From: Nocardia higoensis NBRC 100133
Lineage (GTDB): Bacteria > Actinomycetota > Actinomycetes > Mycobacteriales > Mycobacteriaceae
DNA length: 44,664 nucleotides
Reading direction: 5' to 3'
Assembly (NCBI RefSeq): GCF_000308595.1
Contig: NZ_BAGA01000020.1
Coordinates: 1-44,664 of the forward strand
Below are positions 6,993 to 15,747 of this stretch, one piece after another. The notes under the pieces were generated by a model. It was not told the origin of the DNA. It ran no database searches and saw only the letters and a program-made list of their open reading frames with translations. How positions within the stretch are numbered: the stretch's first letter is position 1; every line of letters begins with the position of its first letter. The translations under genes were made by a program, and so were the position numbers.

Positions 6993-8461
6993 CCGGACGC
7001 CTCCGAACCGGCACCGTGCCCGAGCTGATACTGCGCGGGCTCGTCGGGGTCGGGCCAGTCGAGCAGCGTGTCGAGGAACAACTGCCGAACCTCTTCTGCC
7101 CTGGCATCCAGCTCGGCGAGATCCCAGTCGCGCACATCGACGGGATCCAGGATCGCCACATCCACCGTGCCCGCGCGCGCGATCATCGAATTGCGCCATG
7201 CGATCTCTCCGGCATTGCGGATCACCACCGGAATCACCGGCACGCCCGCCTGATGGGCGATGTGGAAGGCCCCCTTCTTGAACGGGCCGATCGTGGGGGA
7301 GTAGGACCGGGTGCCCTCGGGAGCGACGGCGATGGACAGTCCGTCGCGCAGGGTGCCGACCACCGGCGCCAGTGCCGCCCTCGCCTTGTCGGAATCGGCC
7401 CGGTCGATGAAGGTGACTCCCACGAAGCGCATGAGCGGCCCGAAGATCGGATTCCGGGTGAGCTCCTTCTTGCCGATTCCGGTGACGCCCCCGCCGAGGA
7501 CGTGGGGCACGATGATCACGTCGAACTGACTCTGGTGGTTGAACAGGAACACCGCAGGGCGCGGTGACCGCGCGTTGTGTGCCCCGCTGACCCGGACCCG
7601 CACGCCCAGGGTGGCCAGGGTGGCCGCCGTCCCGAACGACATCAGCCCGTCGGCCATCGCGCGCCGTCTGCGGGTGTAGGACTTGGCCAGCACGCCGGCG
7701 GCCGCGCCGAGCAGCAGCGCGGCGAATCCGGCGATGGTCCGCACGTAGTCGACGAACCGGGGATCGCGTCTGCGCCGGAAAATCACCACGGGCCAGTCGT
7801 GATCACAGGCGGCGGCGCTCAGGATGCGGTCGGGGTTGATCACCACCGGGTGTGCGCTCTGGGCCAGCAGCGGCTGGTCGGTGGTCGCGCCGCTGTAGGC
7901 GTAACCGGCCGCGGTGTCGAGGCCGCGTTCGGCCGCGAAGGCCCGCACCGCCTGGGCTTTGCCGTTGCGCCAGAGCGTTTTGCCGTGCACGTAGCCGGTG
8001 AGCGTGCCGTCGGCGTCGGTGTCCATGGCCGTGCACAACACGTGCTCGATGCCGAGTTCGGCGGCCACCGGCGCCACCTGGAACTCGGTCAGCGCGCTCA
8101 CCAGGACCACGGTGTGCCCCTGCGCGAGATGCGCGCGGACGAGCTGCCAGGCCTCGGGGAACAGGTGGCCGAAGACGCCGCGCCGGAACAGCCGCACGCC
8201 GAGTTCGGCGACTTCGTCGCGGCGGCGTCCGGCCAGTCGTGCGGCGGCCCGGTGCAGTAAGCGGCTGTAGCCGCCGTCGGAAAGCGTGGGTCGATAGCCG
8301 TCGAGCAGGGTGCGGGCGGTGGTGTCGCGGACGCCGCCGGGCAGGGCGGCGCGCAGTGCCGAGGGGCCGGCGAAGCCGTCCAGCACGGCGGACAGGTCGA
8401 AGACCGCGAGCACCTCGGGCCCCGCCGGGCCGGAGCGGATGCGGTCGAGCAGTGCGCTCAT
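6989..8461 (-). CDS. plsC: HAD-like / 1-acylglycerol-3-phosphate acyltransferase fusion
   Basis: 490 residues. Residues 15-230 form a HAD-IB (SerB-like) domain, then a membrane segment (about 242-258), then a PlsC acyltransferase with the HX4D box NHQSQFD (H309, D314) and PEGTRS (381-386). PlsC makes phosphatidic acid from lysophosphatidic acid. The HAD half is degraded: motif I reads FDLSAV (D22 kept, second Asp is S24), and motif IV reads YSGATTDQP with the first Asp missing. The acyltransferase half looks intact. The start ATG at 8461 overlaps the plsB stop in ATGA, so the two are translationally coupled. The same pairing occurs, from memory, at M. tuberculosis Rv2482c/Rv2483c. Confidence 0.9.
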   Translation of the reverse strand: MSALLDRIRSGPAGPEVLAVFDLSAVLDGFAGPSALRAALPGGVRDTTARTLLDGYRPTLSDGGYSRLLHRAAARLAGRRRDEVAELGVRLFRRGVFGHLFPEAWQLVRAHLAQGHTVVLVSALTEFQVAPVAAELGIEHVLCTAMDTDADGTLTGYVHGKTLWRNGKAQAVRAFAAERGLDTAAGYAYSGATTDQPLLAQSAHPVVINPDRILSAAACDHDWPVVIFRRRRDPRFVDYVRTIAGFAALLLGAAAGVLAKSYTRRRRAMADGLMSFGTAATLATLGVRVRVSGAHNARSPRPAVFLFNHQSQFDVIIVPHVLGGGVTGIGKKELTRNPIFGPLMRFVGVTFIDRADSDKARAALAPVVGTLRDGLSIAVAPEGTRSYSPTIGPFKKGAFHIAHQAGVPVIPVVIRNAGEIAWRNSMIARAGTVDVAILDPVDVRDWDLAELDARAEEVRQLFLDTLLDWPDPDEPAQYQLGHGAGSEASG

Positions 8462-10902
8462 CGCGTCACCGGGCCGAGCGTGTTGGACGGATCGAGGGTG
8501 GCCGCCAGCGAGATGCGCGAGCTGATCGCGCGCAGTTCGGCGGCGAACTCGGAGCGCCGCCTGCTCAGGTCGGCGCGTTCGTCGGCGGCGGCCGCCTCGG
8601 CCGGATCGATCAGGTGGTAGTGGTCGGCGAGCTTGATCGCGCTGGAGAACAGCTCGGTGGAGACCGACTCGGGGCTGTGCAGGCGTCGCTGCAGCAGCAT
8701 CTGCCGCCCCACCGACACGCATTCGGCGATCAGCTCCTTGCGGTCGATCGGCGCGGCGGCGTCCTTGTCGGCCAGCCGCTCGGCGACCACCAGCTGAGCG
8801 TCGAAGAACGAGCGCAGCACCCGGTGGGCCATCATGAACCCCGACCCGCGCAATCGCGCGACGATCTCGCTGCCCCGCGTCTCGCGCCCCCGGTTGTTCC
8901 ATTCCGGGTCGACCAGCAGCATCTCGGCGGTGATCCGTTCGGAGAATTCGGTGCGGTCGGGGAAGAAGAACTCGAACTTGAGCAGGTCGCGCAACCGGAA
9001 GGCTTCCTGCCAGCCCGCGCGCAGGTGATCTTCGGCGGGCTCGATCGCGGTGAGCACCGACAGTTCCATGATGGCGCGGTCGATGAACCAGTGCACCGCG
9101 CTGTTGCGATAGAAAGCGGCCTCCAGATGCGCGCCGCTCTCGATCGAGTACACCGGCTCGATGCCGCCGCGGTAGACGGTCACGACCTTGGCCAGCGAGA
9201 GCTGCTCGAGCACGACGGCCAGCGACCGCTCCTCGGTCAGCGCGGCGAGTTCGCCGCTCGGCAGTCCGCGGCGGCCGATGTAGTCGATCACCGGGGTCAG
9301 CAGCGTGCGGACCTCGGCGAGGGTGAGCGCGCGCTGTTCGACGCCGAGCAGGGCCAGGGTGGCCAGTGCGTTCACCGTGATCGGGGTGACGTTGTTGATG
9401 CCGACCGCCACCTCGAAGGCCAGCCGTTGCACGGCGCGTCGCTCCTTCTCGGCGATCTCCTGCTCCGCCGCGGTCGCGATCGGCGCGGCGTCGGCACTGT
9501 CGGTCCCGTGCAGCGGGATGCTCACCGGCGGCTTGTGCATCGGGTCGCCGAGCGCGATCAGACGATCGCGCGCCGAGAGCGGTTCGCCGAAGCGGACGTA
9601 GACGTGCCCGGCCGAATGCTGTTGCGAGCGGATGTAGCGGGCCAGCCAGGTCAGGCCCTCGGGCTTCTTGCGCCCGCCCAGTTGCTCGGTGGCGATGGCG
9701 CCGAGCTCGTTGAGCCGTTCGTAGGTGATCGAGACCGGGATCAGCAACACGTCGTCGATGCGTTCGCCGCGCACCGCGGCCGCGAGGTAGTTCAGCAGCC
9801 CGTAGCGCGGCGGGCGCAGTTTGCCGGTCCTGGTGCGCCCGCCCTCGAAATACCACTCCAGGTTGAAGCGCTTGCTCAGCAGATAGGCGAAGTACTCCTC
9901 GACGACGGCTTTGTAGACCTCGTCGTCGCCGAAGCTGCGGCGGATGAACACCGTGCCGGTGCGCCGGGCGATGGCACCCATCGGCCAGAAGCTCAGGTTG
10001 GCTCCGCCGATGACGTGATTGGGCGGGAAGTCGTTGCGCGCGAGCACGTCACCGAGGACGAAGGGGTCCACGTAGGAGCGGTGCGAGGGCAGGAAGACCA
10101 GCGGATAGTCGCGGTTGAGCGTGCGCAGGCGGGCCAGGCCGGTGGCGTCGGTGTCGACTTTCCAGGTCGAGGCGTGTACCGGGCGCATGGCCTGGGTGAA
10201 CAGGTCCGAGACCAGACGTGACTGGGCGGCGACCAGCTCGTTGAGTCCCTTCTCCGCGCGCCGGTACACATCCTGCGGGTCGGCGCCGAGCTGATCGGCG
10301 ATCAGCTCCAGTCGGCGCAGGAACTCCGGCGAGTCCAGGATCTCCTCGGCTACCAGCCGGGGCACCTTGTAGCGGTCGCCGATGACGGTGCGCTCGGCGC
10401 GTTCCAGCGCCACCACCGCGGCACGCACGACGGCGCGCGCGAACGGCTCGCCGCTGCCCGCGGCGTGCAGGGCGGCGGCCTCGGGATTGTTGGCGCGCAG
10501 TTCGCTGAGCAGGGCGGGCGCGCCGGTGAGGACGACATGGCGCTCGGGATCCTTGCGCGCGAGCTTGCGCTGCACGAGCCGGTTGGGCTTGCGTGGATCG
10601 GTCAGCAGGGCCAGGTCGCCGAAACTCATGCGCCGCACACCGTCGCGTTCCGGTGGCAGCCACAGCACCCGCACCGGGACCACCAGCGGATCGTCCCGGC
10701 GGCCGATCAGCCGGGCGGCGACCGCGGCGGCGTCGAGATCGAGCTGGGTGACGGGCGCGTCGGTGCCGAACTCGCTCGCGATGCCGCCTCGGGCGAGCCA
10801 GGTGCCGATCAGCTCGCGCTCGACGCCGGAGGAAGCGTCCACCAGCGCGACGACCGACCGTGGGGCCGGTCGGAGCGGCTGCGATTCGGCGGGCTCGATC
10901 AT
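8458..10902 (-). CDS. plsB: Glycerol-3-phosphate 1-O-acyltransferase
   Basis: 814-residue membrane-associated PlsB. It acylates sn-glycerol-3-phosphate, the first step of phospholipid and triacylglycerol synthesis. The acyltransferase core carries LPSHRSYVDP (H274, D279), GGANLSFWPMGAI, RRTGTVFIRRSFGDD and WYFEGGRTRTGKL, all typical PlsB blocks. Length fits the long bacterial/mycobacterial PlsB2 type. The ATG at 10902 has GGAGG upstream; the open frame extends to 11046 but lacks homology there. It is first gene of the plsB-plsC operon, and divergent from the iron-regulated salicylate synthase across a 212-bp gap. Confidence 0.93.
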   Translation of the reverse strand: MIEPAESQPLRPAPRSVVALVDASSGVERELIGTWLARGGIASEFGTDAPVTQLDLDAAAVAARLIGRRDDPLVVPVRVLWLPPERDGVRRMSFGDLALLTDPRKPNRLVQRKLARKDPERHVVLTGAPALLSELRANNPEAAALHAAGSGEPFARAVVRAAVVALERAERTVIGDRYKVPRLVAEEILDSPEFLRRLELIADQLGADPQDVYRRAEKGLNELVAAQSRLVSDLFTQAMRPVHASTWKVDTDATGLARLRTLNRDYPLVFLPSHRSYVDPFVLGDVLARNDFPPNHVIGGANLSFWPMGAIARRTGTVFIRRSFGDDEVYKAVVEEYFAYLLSKRFNLEWYFEGGRTRTGKLRPPRYGLLNYLAAAVRGERIDDVLLIPVSITYERLNELGAIATEQLGGRKKPEGLTWLARYIRSQQHSAGHVYVRFGEPLSARDRLIALGDPMHKPPVSIPLHGTDSADAAPIATAAEQEIAEKERRAVQRLAFEVAVGINNVTPITVNALATLALLGVEQRALTLAEVRTLLTPVIDYIGRRGLPSGELAALTEERSLAVVLEQLSLAKVVTVYRGGIEPVYSIESGAHLEAAFYRNSAVHWFIDRAIMELSVLTAIEPAEDHLRAGWQEAFRLRDLLKFEFFFPDRTEFSERITAEMLLVDPEWNNRGRETRGSEIVARLRGSGFMMAHRVLRSFFDAQLVVAERLADKDAAAPIDRKELIAECVSVGRQMLLQRRLHSPESVSTELFSSAIKLADHYHLIDPAEAAAADERADLSRRRSEFAAELRAISSRISLAATLDPSNTLGPVTR

Positions 10903-11057
10903 GGGGCCTCCGTCTGCCTGTCGCCCCGCCGCCCGGTGCGGCGGGGACGTGAAGTCGCGGCCCTCCATTGTCCCGCGCGGGGTGATCTTGCGGCGTGAGT
11001 TCGCGACCCCGAGTCGGCCGGCCCGGTGCTGTGCTCCCGAGCACACCTCCGCTTTGG

Positions 11058-11076
11058 ACAGGTAATGCTAACCTTA
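11058..11076 (+). promoter_or_regulatory. IdeR-type iron box upstream of salicylate synthase
   Basis: AGGTAATGCTAACCT (11060-11074) matches the core of the IdeR/DmdR consensus TTAGGTTAGGCTAACCTAA at 13 of 15 positions. It sits 39-57 bp before the TTG start, where IdeR with iron would repress. Confidence 0.8.
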
Positions 11077-11114
11077 CCTCGCACTAGGTAGGTCATCTTG
11101 ATTCTGGAGGATCG

Positions 11115-12428
11115 TTGTCGACGACGGATGAGCGCTCGCGCGTGGAGTATGTAACCGATCCGGCGGCAGCGATGTCCCGATTGGCAAGCGCGGATCGTTT
11201 CGGCGAGTACGTGATGTACGAGCGCCCCGGGCAATGGGTTTTCGCCGCCGACCCGATCGGCAGCATCGAACTCGACGCCACCGAGTTGCGGGTCACCTGG
11301 GCGGGTGAGACCACGGTGTCGGCCTGGGAGGGCTCGCCCGCCCGTGCCATCGATCGCGCCCTGGCCATGCTGCCCGCGCATGCCACCGGCGCCTACGGCT
11401 GGATCGGCTTCGAGTTCTGCGCCTGGGCGCTGGAGGCGATCGCGCACGTCGACGAGCGGACCTCCCTGGCCCACTTGATGATTCCGCGCGTCCAGGTGAC
11501 CGTCGACGAATCCGGTCTGCGGATCGAAGGCGCGACCCCCGAAGAAGCCGCCGAGATCCACGATCTCGTCGCCGCCTCACAGGAAACCGAACTGCCGCAG
11601 GCCCATCCGATCGATGTCCGCGTCGATCCCACCGGGTACCGGGACCGGGTCGCCGAGGCCGTCGCCGAGATCGGCGCGGGCAAGTACCAGAAGGTCATCC
11701 TGTCGCGGAAGGTCGATCTGCCCTTCACCGTCGACGTGCCGTCGACCTACCGCCTCGGCCGCGCCAACAACACTCCCGCGCGCTCCTACCTGCTGCGCCT
11801 GGGCGGTCTGGAGTCGGCCGGCTTCAGCCCCGAACTGGTCGTGTCCGTCGACGACGACCGGGTGGTCACCACCGAGCCGCTGGCGGGCACCCGCGCCTTC
11901 GGCCGCGGTCACGCCGAGGACATGGCCGCGCGCGCGGATCTGGTCAGCGATCCGAAAGAGATCGTGGAGCACGCCATCTCGGTGCAGCTGTCCTTCGCCG
12001 AGATCAGCTCGGTCGCCGATCCGGGCACCCCGGCGGTGTCGGACTTCATGGCGGTGCGCGAGCGTGGCAGCGTGCAGCACCTGGCCTCCACGGTGCGCGG
12101 CACGCTGGCCGCCGACCGCTCCGGCTGGGACGCGCTGGAGGTGCTGTTCCCGTCGGTCACCGCCTCGGGCATCCCGAAGCGCGAGGGCGTCGACTCGGTC
12201 TTCCGCCTCGACGGTGCGCCCCGCGGGCTGTATTCCGGTGCGGTGGTGACGGTTTCGCCGACCGGCGCGCTGGAGGCCACCCTGGTCCTGCGTGCGGTCT
12301 ACCAGACCGCGGAGGGCGCGTGGCTGCGCGCGGGCGCGGGCGTGGTCGGGCAGTCCAAGCCGGAGCGCGAGTTCGAGGAGACCTGCGAGAAGCTGGGCAG
12401 CATCGCCCCTTACGTGGTCAAGGCCTGA
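11115..12428 (+). CDS. nbtS: Salicylate synthase (MbtI/NbtS type)
   Basis: 437 residues. It converts chorismate through isochorismate to salicylate, the aryl cap of mycobactin/nocobactin siderophores. It follows remembered MbtI along its length: YLLYE-like start (EYVMYERPGQWVFAAD), YQKVILSRKVDLPF with general base K193 (MbtI K205), TEPLAGTRAFGRG, SDPKEIVEHAISV, MAVRERGSVQHLAST and the C-terminal RAGAGVVGQSKPEREFEETCEKL. These details favour salicylate synthase over a plain isochorismate synthase. TTG at 11115 has GGAGG four bases upstream. It converges with the salicyl-AMP ligase, and an iron box lies upstream. I recall nbtS/nbtT in Nocardia farcinica as lying apart from the main nocobactin cluster, which fits the absence of NRPS genes here. 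Confidence 0.93.
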   Translation: MSTTDERSRVEYVTDPAAAMSRLASADRFGEYVMYERPGQWVFAADPIGSIELDATELRVTWAGETTVSAWEGSPARAIDRALAMLPAHATGAYGWIGFEFCAWALEAIAHVDERTSLAHLMIPRVQVTVDESGLRIEGATPEEAAEIHDLVAASQETELPQAHPIDVRVDPTGYRDRVAEAVAEIGAGKYQKVILSRKVDLPFTVDVPSTYRLGRANNTPARSYLLRLGGLESAGFSPELVVSVDDDRVVTTEPLAGTRAFGRGHAEDMAARADLVSDPKEIVEHAISVQLSFAEISSVADPGTPAVSDFMAVRERGSVQHLASTVRGTLAADRSGWDALEVLFPSVTASGIPKREGVDSVFRLDGAPRGLYSGAVVTVSPTGALEATLVLRAVYQTAEGAWLRAGAGVVGQSKPEREFEETCEKLGSIAPYVVKA

Positions 12429-12434
12429 TTCCTG

Positions 12435-12489
12435 CGGAAACGCGCACGGGCGGCACACCTTTCCGGTGTGCCGCCCGTGCGCGTTTCCG
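12435..12489. terminator. Bidirectional terminator between nbtS and nbtT
   Basis: Perfect 25-bp inverted repeat (12435-12459 and 12465-12489, 5-nt loop) in the 79-bp gap between the convergent salicylate genes. It serves both strands. Confidence 0.92.
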
Positions 12490-12507
12490 GGTCCGTGCGG
12501 AGGTCGA

Positions 12508-14118
12508 TCAGCTGTAGGTGGCCGCGAGGACCTTCTTGTCGATCTTGCCCACCGCGGTGACCGGAAGGACGTCGGTCTGCCGCAGCACGTCGGGCAGCTT
12601 GTAGGTGGCCAGCCCGCGTTCGCTCAGGAAGGTCTTGATCTCGGGCAGGCTCGGCATCTCGCCGTCGACCACCAGCACCGCGCACACCTTCTCGCCCAGC
12701 GCCGCGTCCGGCAGGCCGACGGCGGCCGCGTGCCGGACCGCCGGGTAGGTCAGCAGGTGCTCTTCGAGCTCGTCGCAGGAGATGTTCTCGCCGCCGCGGT
12801 TGATGACGTCCTTGATCCGGCCGGAGACGATCAGGTGCCCGGATTCCAGGCGGCGCACCAGATCCCCGCTGCGGTAGTAGCCGTCGGGGGTGAACGCGCG
12901 GGCATTGTGCTCGGGGGCGCGGTAGTAGCCGCGCAGCGTGTAGGGCCCGCGGGTCAGCAGCTCGCCCTCCTCGCCCGGCGCCACGTCGTTGCCCTCGCCG
13001 TCGACGACACGCAGCTCGTCGGCAGGCGACATCGGCCTGCCCTGGGTGGTGCAGATCAGCTCGTCGGGGTCGTCGAGGCGGGTGTAGTTGAGCAGGCCCT
13101 CGGCCATGCCGAACACCTGCTGGAGCTTCGCGCCGAGCGCGGGGGTGACCTCCCTGGCGTTCACATCGGCCAGCCGGGCGCCGCCGACTTGCAGCAGCCG
13201 CAGCGAACTCAGGTCGGCCTCTTCCCATTCCACGGCCGCGCAGTACAACTGGGCCAGCGGCGGCACCACGGCGGTGACCGTCACACCGTGGCGTTCGATG
13301 GCGGCGAAGGTGTTCTCCGGGCTCGGATCGCTGACGAAGCTCACCGCGGCGCCGACGCTCACGCTGCCGAGGATGCCCGGGCAGGCCAGCGGGAAGTTGT
13401 GCGCGGCGGGCAGGGTCGCCAGATACACGTCCTCGGCGGTGAGTTCGCAGATCTGGGCGCTGCGGGTGGCGTTGTAGACGTAGTCGTCGTGGGTGCGCGC
13501 GATCAGCTTGGGCAGGCCGGTGGTGCCGCCGGAGACCAGCATCAGCGCGATATCGGACGGATCGATCTCGGGCAGCGAATCGCCGTCACGCGCAATGCTG
13601 TTCAGGTCGGTGAAGGGGCCGGGGTCGCCGAGGACCAGGACGTGGCGCAGGCTCGGGACCTGCTGCTGCGCCGTCTTCGCCAGTTCGCGGTAGTCGAAGT
13701 CGCCGAAGGTGTCGGCGATGATGTAGCCCACCGCTTCCGACAACGCGGTGAGATGCTCGATCTCGGCCCTGCGGTGCGCGGGCAGGGTGAGTACCGGGAT
13801 CGCGCCCGCGCGCAGCAGGCCGAACAGGACCGTCAGGAATTCCGGCACATTCGGCAGTTGGACGACGACCCGATCGCCGGGGGTGATGCCCAGGGCGATC
13901 AGGCCGTGCGCGATCCGGTCGGCCTCGGCGTCCACCCAGGCGTAGTCGCGGGGGCCCGCGTCGGTGCGCAGGGCGATGCGCTCGGGGTGCTGTGTCGCGG
14001 TGCTGCGCAGCAGGTCGCCGAGCGGCGTGCCCGTCCAGTAGCCCGCGGCGCGGTAGGCCTCGGCCGTCTCGGCGGGGAAGGGCACATAGCCGTCCCGGTG
14101 GTCGGTGGTTGTGGTCAC
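12508..14118 (-). CDS. nbtT: Salicyl-AMP ligase (MbtA/NbtT type)
   Basis: 536-residue stand-alone adenylation enzyme of the aryl-acid group (DhbE, YbtE, MbtA). It activates an aryl acid with ATP and loads it on an aryl carrier protein. The ATP-binding loop is VSGGTTGLPK (195-204) and the A10 lysine is K525 in VGKIDKK. The specificity positions that separate salicylate from 2,3-dihydroxybenzoate enzymes are readable: HNFPLAC gives C246 (DhbE Ser240) and AEGLLNY gives L343 (DhbE Val337). Cys/Leu is the salicylate pair. The ATG at 14118 lies 36 bp from an iron box. It works directly after salicylate synthase, with which it converges. Confidence 0.93.
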   Translation of the reverse strand: MTTTTDHRDGYVPFPAETAEAYRAAGYWTGTPLGDLLRSTATQHPERIALRTDAGPRDYAWVDAEADRIAHGLIALGITPGDRVVVQLPNVPEFLTVLFGLLRAGAIPVLTLPAHRRAEIEHLTALSEAVGYIIADTFGDFDYRELAKTAQQQVPSLRHVLVLGDPGPFTDLNSIARDGDSLPEIDPSDIALMLVSGGTTGLPKLIARTHDDYVYNATRSAQICELTAEDVYLATLPAAHNFPLACPGILGSVSVGAAVSFVSDPSPENTFAAIERHGVTVTAVVPPLAQLYCAAVEWEEADLSSLRLLQVGGARLADVNAREVTPALGAKLQQVFGMAEGLLNYTRLDDPDELICTTQGRPMSPADELRVVDGEGNDVAPGEEGELLTRGPYTLRGYYRAPEHNARAFTPDGYYRSGDLVRRLESGHLIVSGRIKDVINRGGENISCDELEEHLLTYPAVRHAAAVGLPDAALGEKVCAVLVVDGEMPSLPEIKTFLSERGLATYKLPDVLRQTDVLPVTAVGKIDKKVLAATYS

Positions 14119-14153
14119 GATTCCCTCACTGGGTCCGGTCGGGTCGGATCGAG

Positions 14154-14172
14154 TTAGGTAACCCTATCTCAA
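14154..14172. promoter_or_regulatory. IdeR-type iron box between nbtT and the SDR gene
   Basis: TTAGGTAACCCTATCTCAA matches the IdeR consensus at about 13 of 19 positions, with the left half intact. It lies 36-54 bp upstream of nbtT (minus) and 40-58 bp upstream of the SDR gene (plus), so it could control either or both. Confidence 0.65.
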
Positions 14173-14211
14173 AGCCCGGTGGGCGCTGATCATCCGGGCT
14201 AGACTCTTCGC

Positions 14212-15084
14212 ATGAGCCGCTGGGAAGCCACGGATATCCCTGATCAGACCGGTCGGACCTTCGTCGTCACCGGCGCCAACGGCGGACTCGGCGCAGCCGC
14301 CGCCCGGGCACTGGCCGCCAAGGGCGCGCAGGTCGTCATGGCCTGCCGCGATCTGGCCAAGGCCGAACGCGTTGCCGCCGAGCTGGGCCCGCACGCCGAC
14401 GTCCGGTCCCTCGATCTGGCCGATCTCTCCTCGGTGCGCGCCTTCGCCGCGGGCGTCGAGCGGGTCGACGTGCTGATCAACAACGCCGGGGTGATGGCGG
14501 TGCCGCAGCGCCGGACCGCCGACGGCTTCGAAATGCAGATCGGCACCAACCATCTCGGCCACTTCGCGCTCACCGGGCTGCTGCTCGGCAAGATCACCGA
14601 TCGGGTGGTCACCGTCTCCAGCGGCGCGCACGTCATCGGCGCCATCGATCTGGACGACCTGAACTGGGAGCGCAGGAAGTACCAGTCCTGGCGGGCCTAC
14701 GGACAGGCCAAGCTGGCGAACCTGATGTTCGCCTACGAATTGCAGCGCAGGCTCACCGCGGCGGGTTCGCCGATCCTCTCGGTCGCCGCGCACCCCGGCT
14801 ATGCCTCGACCGGTCTGCAATCGCACACCGAGACCTTCATGGATTCGATCATGGCCGTCGGCAACCGGCTGCTGGCCCAGAGCGCCGAGAACGGCGCGCT
14901 GCCGGAGCTTTTCGCCGCGACGATGCCGGTGGAGCCGGGCGCGTTCTACGGTCCGGACAAGTTCGGCGGCCTGCGTGGCCATCCCGTTCGCGTCGGGTCC
15001 ACCGAGGCCTCCCGCGACGAGACGGTGGCGCGCGAGCTGTTCGCCCTGTCCGAGCGCCTCACCGGGGTCACCTACTCGATCTGA
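14212..15084 (+). CDS. Short-chain dehydrogenase/reductase
   Basis: 290-residue NAD(P)-dependent oxidoreductase of the retinol-dehydrogenase/WWOX-like SDR group common in mycolata. Visible: TGANGGLG (20-27), NNAG (90-93), catalytic S136/S137 in TVSSGAH, and Y163-x3-K167 in AYGQAK, followed by [12 protein letters not shown]. The ATG at 14212 gives the usual length, with little ribosome-binding sequence. It is divergent from nbtT across 93 bp holding one iron box, so iron control is possible, but no siderophore role is known for this family. The substrate cannot be inferred. Confidence 0.9.
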   Translation: MSRWEATDIPDQTGRTFVVTGANGGLGAAAARALAAKGAQVVMACRDLAKAERVAAELGPHADVRSLDLADLSSVRAFAAGVERVDVLINNAGVMAVPQRRTADGFEMQIGTNHLGHFALTGLLLGKITDRVVTVSSGAHVIGAIDLDDLNWERRKYQSWRAYGQAKLANLMFAYELQRRLTAAGSPILSVAAHPGYASTGLQSHTETFMDSIMAVGNRLLAQSAENGALPELFAATMPVEPGAFYGPDKFGGLRGHPVRVGSTEASRDETVARELFALSERLTGVTYSI

Positions 15085-15090
15085 GCGTCC

Positions 15091-15106
15091 TGTGACCGGC
15101 ATCACT
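15091..15106 (+). promoter_or_regulatory. Crp-like box before the AhpD-like gene
   Basis: TGTGACCGGCATCACT has the perfect GTGA-N6-TCAC core of Crp/GlxR sites. It lies 90-105 bp upstream of the AhpD-like start. Confidence 0.5.
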
Positions 15107-15195
15107 CGCCGGCCTGTCACACCTCGATGGTCCGCGGCGTCGTCTGTGTGTGAGCCGCTCGGGAACGCCGGGCGCCGGACATCGAGGAGCAGATC

Positions 15196-15669
15196 ATGGA
15201 ACAGCGGTTCGACTACGCGGGACAGGAACTCGGCGCGAAGTTCGTCAAGCGGATCAACAACGCGGGCATGGTCGTCGGCGAGTCCACGCTGGCGCCCGCG
15301 ACCCGCGAACTGGTGCTGCTGCGGGTCAGCCAGATCAACGGCTGCGGCTTCTGCGTCGACATGCATTTCAAGGACGCCGTCCATGCCGGCGAGGACCCGG
15401 TCCGGCTGAACATGGTCTCGGCCTGGCGCGAGGCCACCGTGTTCACCGAGTCCGAGCGTGCGGCGCTCGCGCTGGCCGAGGAGGGCACCCGGCTGGCCGA
15501 CGCGCACCAGGGCGTCTCCGACGAGACCTGGGCGCAGGTCGAGAAGCACTACGACGCCGAGCAGATCGCCGCGCTCATCTCGCTGATCGCCCTGATCAAC
15601 GCCTACAACCGGATGAACGTCATCAGCCGCACGCCCGCGGGCGGCTACGTTCCCGGCCAGTTCCACTGA
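15196..15669 (+). CDS. AhpD/carboxymuconolactone-decarboxylase-like protein
   Basis: 157 residues. The AhpD-type active site QINGCGFCVDMHFKDA is clear (C50, C53, H57), followed by the helical ALISLIALINAYNRMNV stretch. Such proteins are thiol peroxidase or disulfide-reductase-like; this one belongs to the CMD subgroup typified by the C-x2-C-x3-H motif. A good GAGGAG site precedes the ATG at 15196. A Crp-like box lies upstream. It is not beside ahpC or a sigma factor gene, so the redox partner is unknown. Confidence 0.9.
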   Translation: MEQRFDYAGQELGAKFVKRINNAGMVVGESTLAPATRELVLLRVSQINGCGFCVDMHFKDAVHAGEDPVRLNMVSAWREATVFTESERAALALAEEGTRLADAHQGVSDETWAQVEKHYDAEQIAALISLIALINAYNRMNVISRTPAGGYVPGQFH

Positions 15670-15734
15670 CCGGCCCGCGCGGGGCGCGGCGGTGATGTCC
15701 GTCGCCCCCGCGTCACCGTGGCGTGGGTTGCTGA

Positions 15735-15740
15735 TAGAGT
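15735..15740 (+). promoter_or_regulatory. -10 element placing the transcript start at the leader GTG
   Basis: TAGAGT at 15735-15740 puts the transcript start near 15747-15748, exactly at the GTG of the leader peptide, which would then be translated leaderless. A -35 is not well conserved (GTCAC near 15712). Confidence 0.45.
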
Positions 15741-15747
15741 GCCTGTC

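Noticed and set aside
10903..11046. N-terminal extension of plsB
   Set aside because: No homology or ribosome-binding site; ATG 10902 has GGAGG at proper spacing.
11090..11108. Second iron box next to the nbtS start (CTAGGTAGGTCATCTTGAT region)
   Set aside because: Only the left half resembles the consensus; the right half mismatches throughout.
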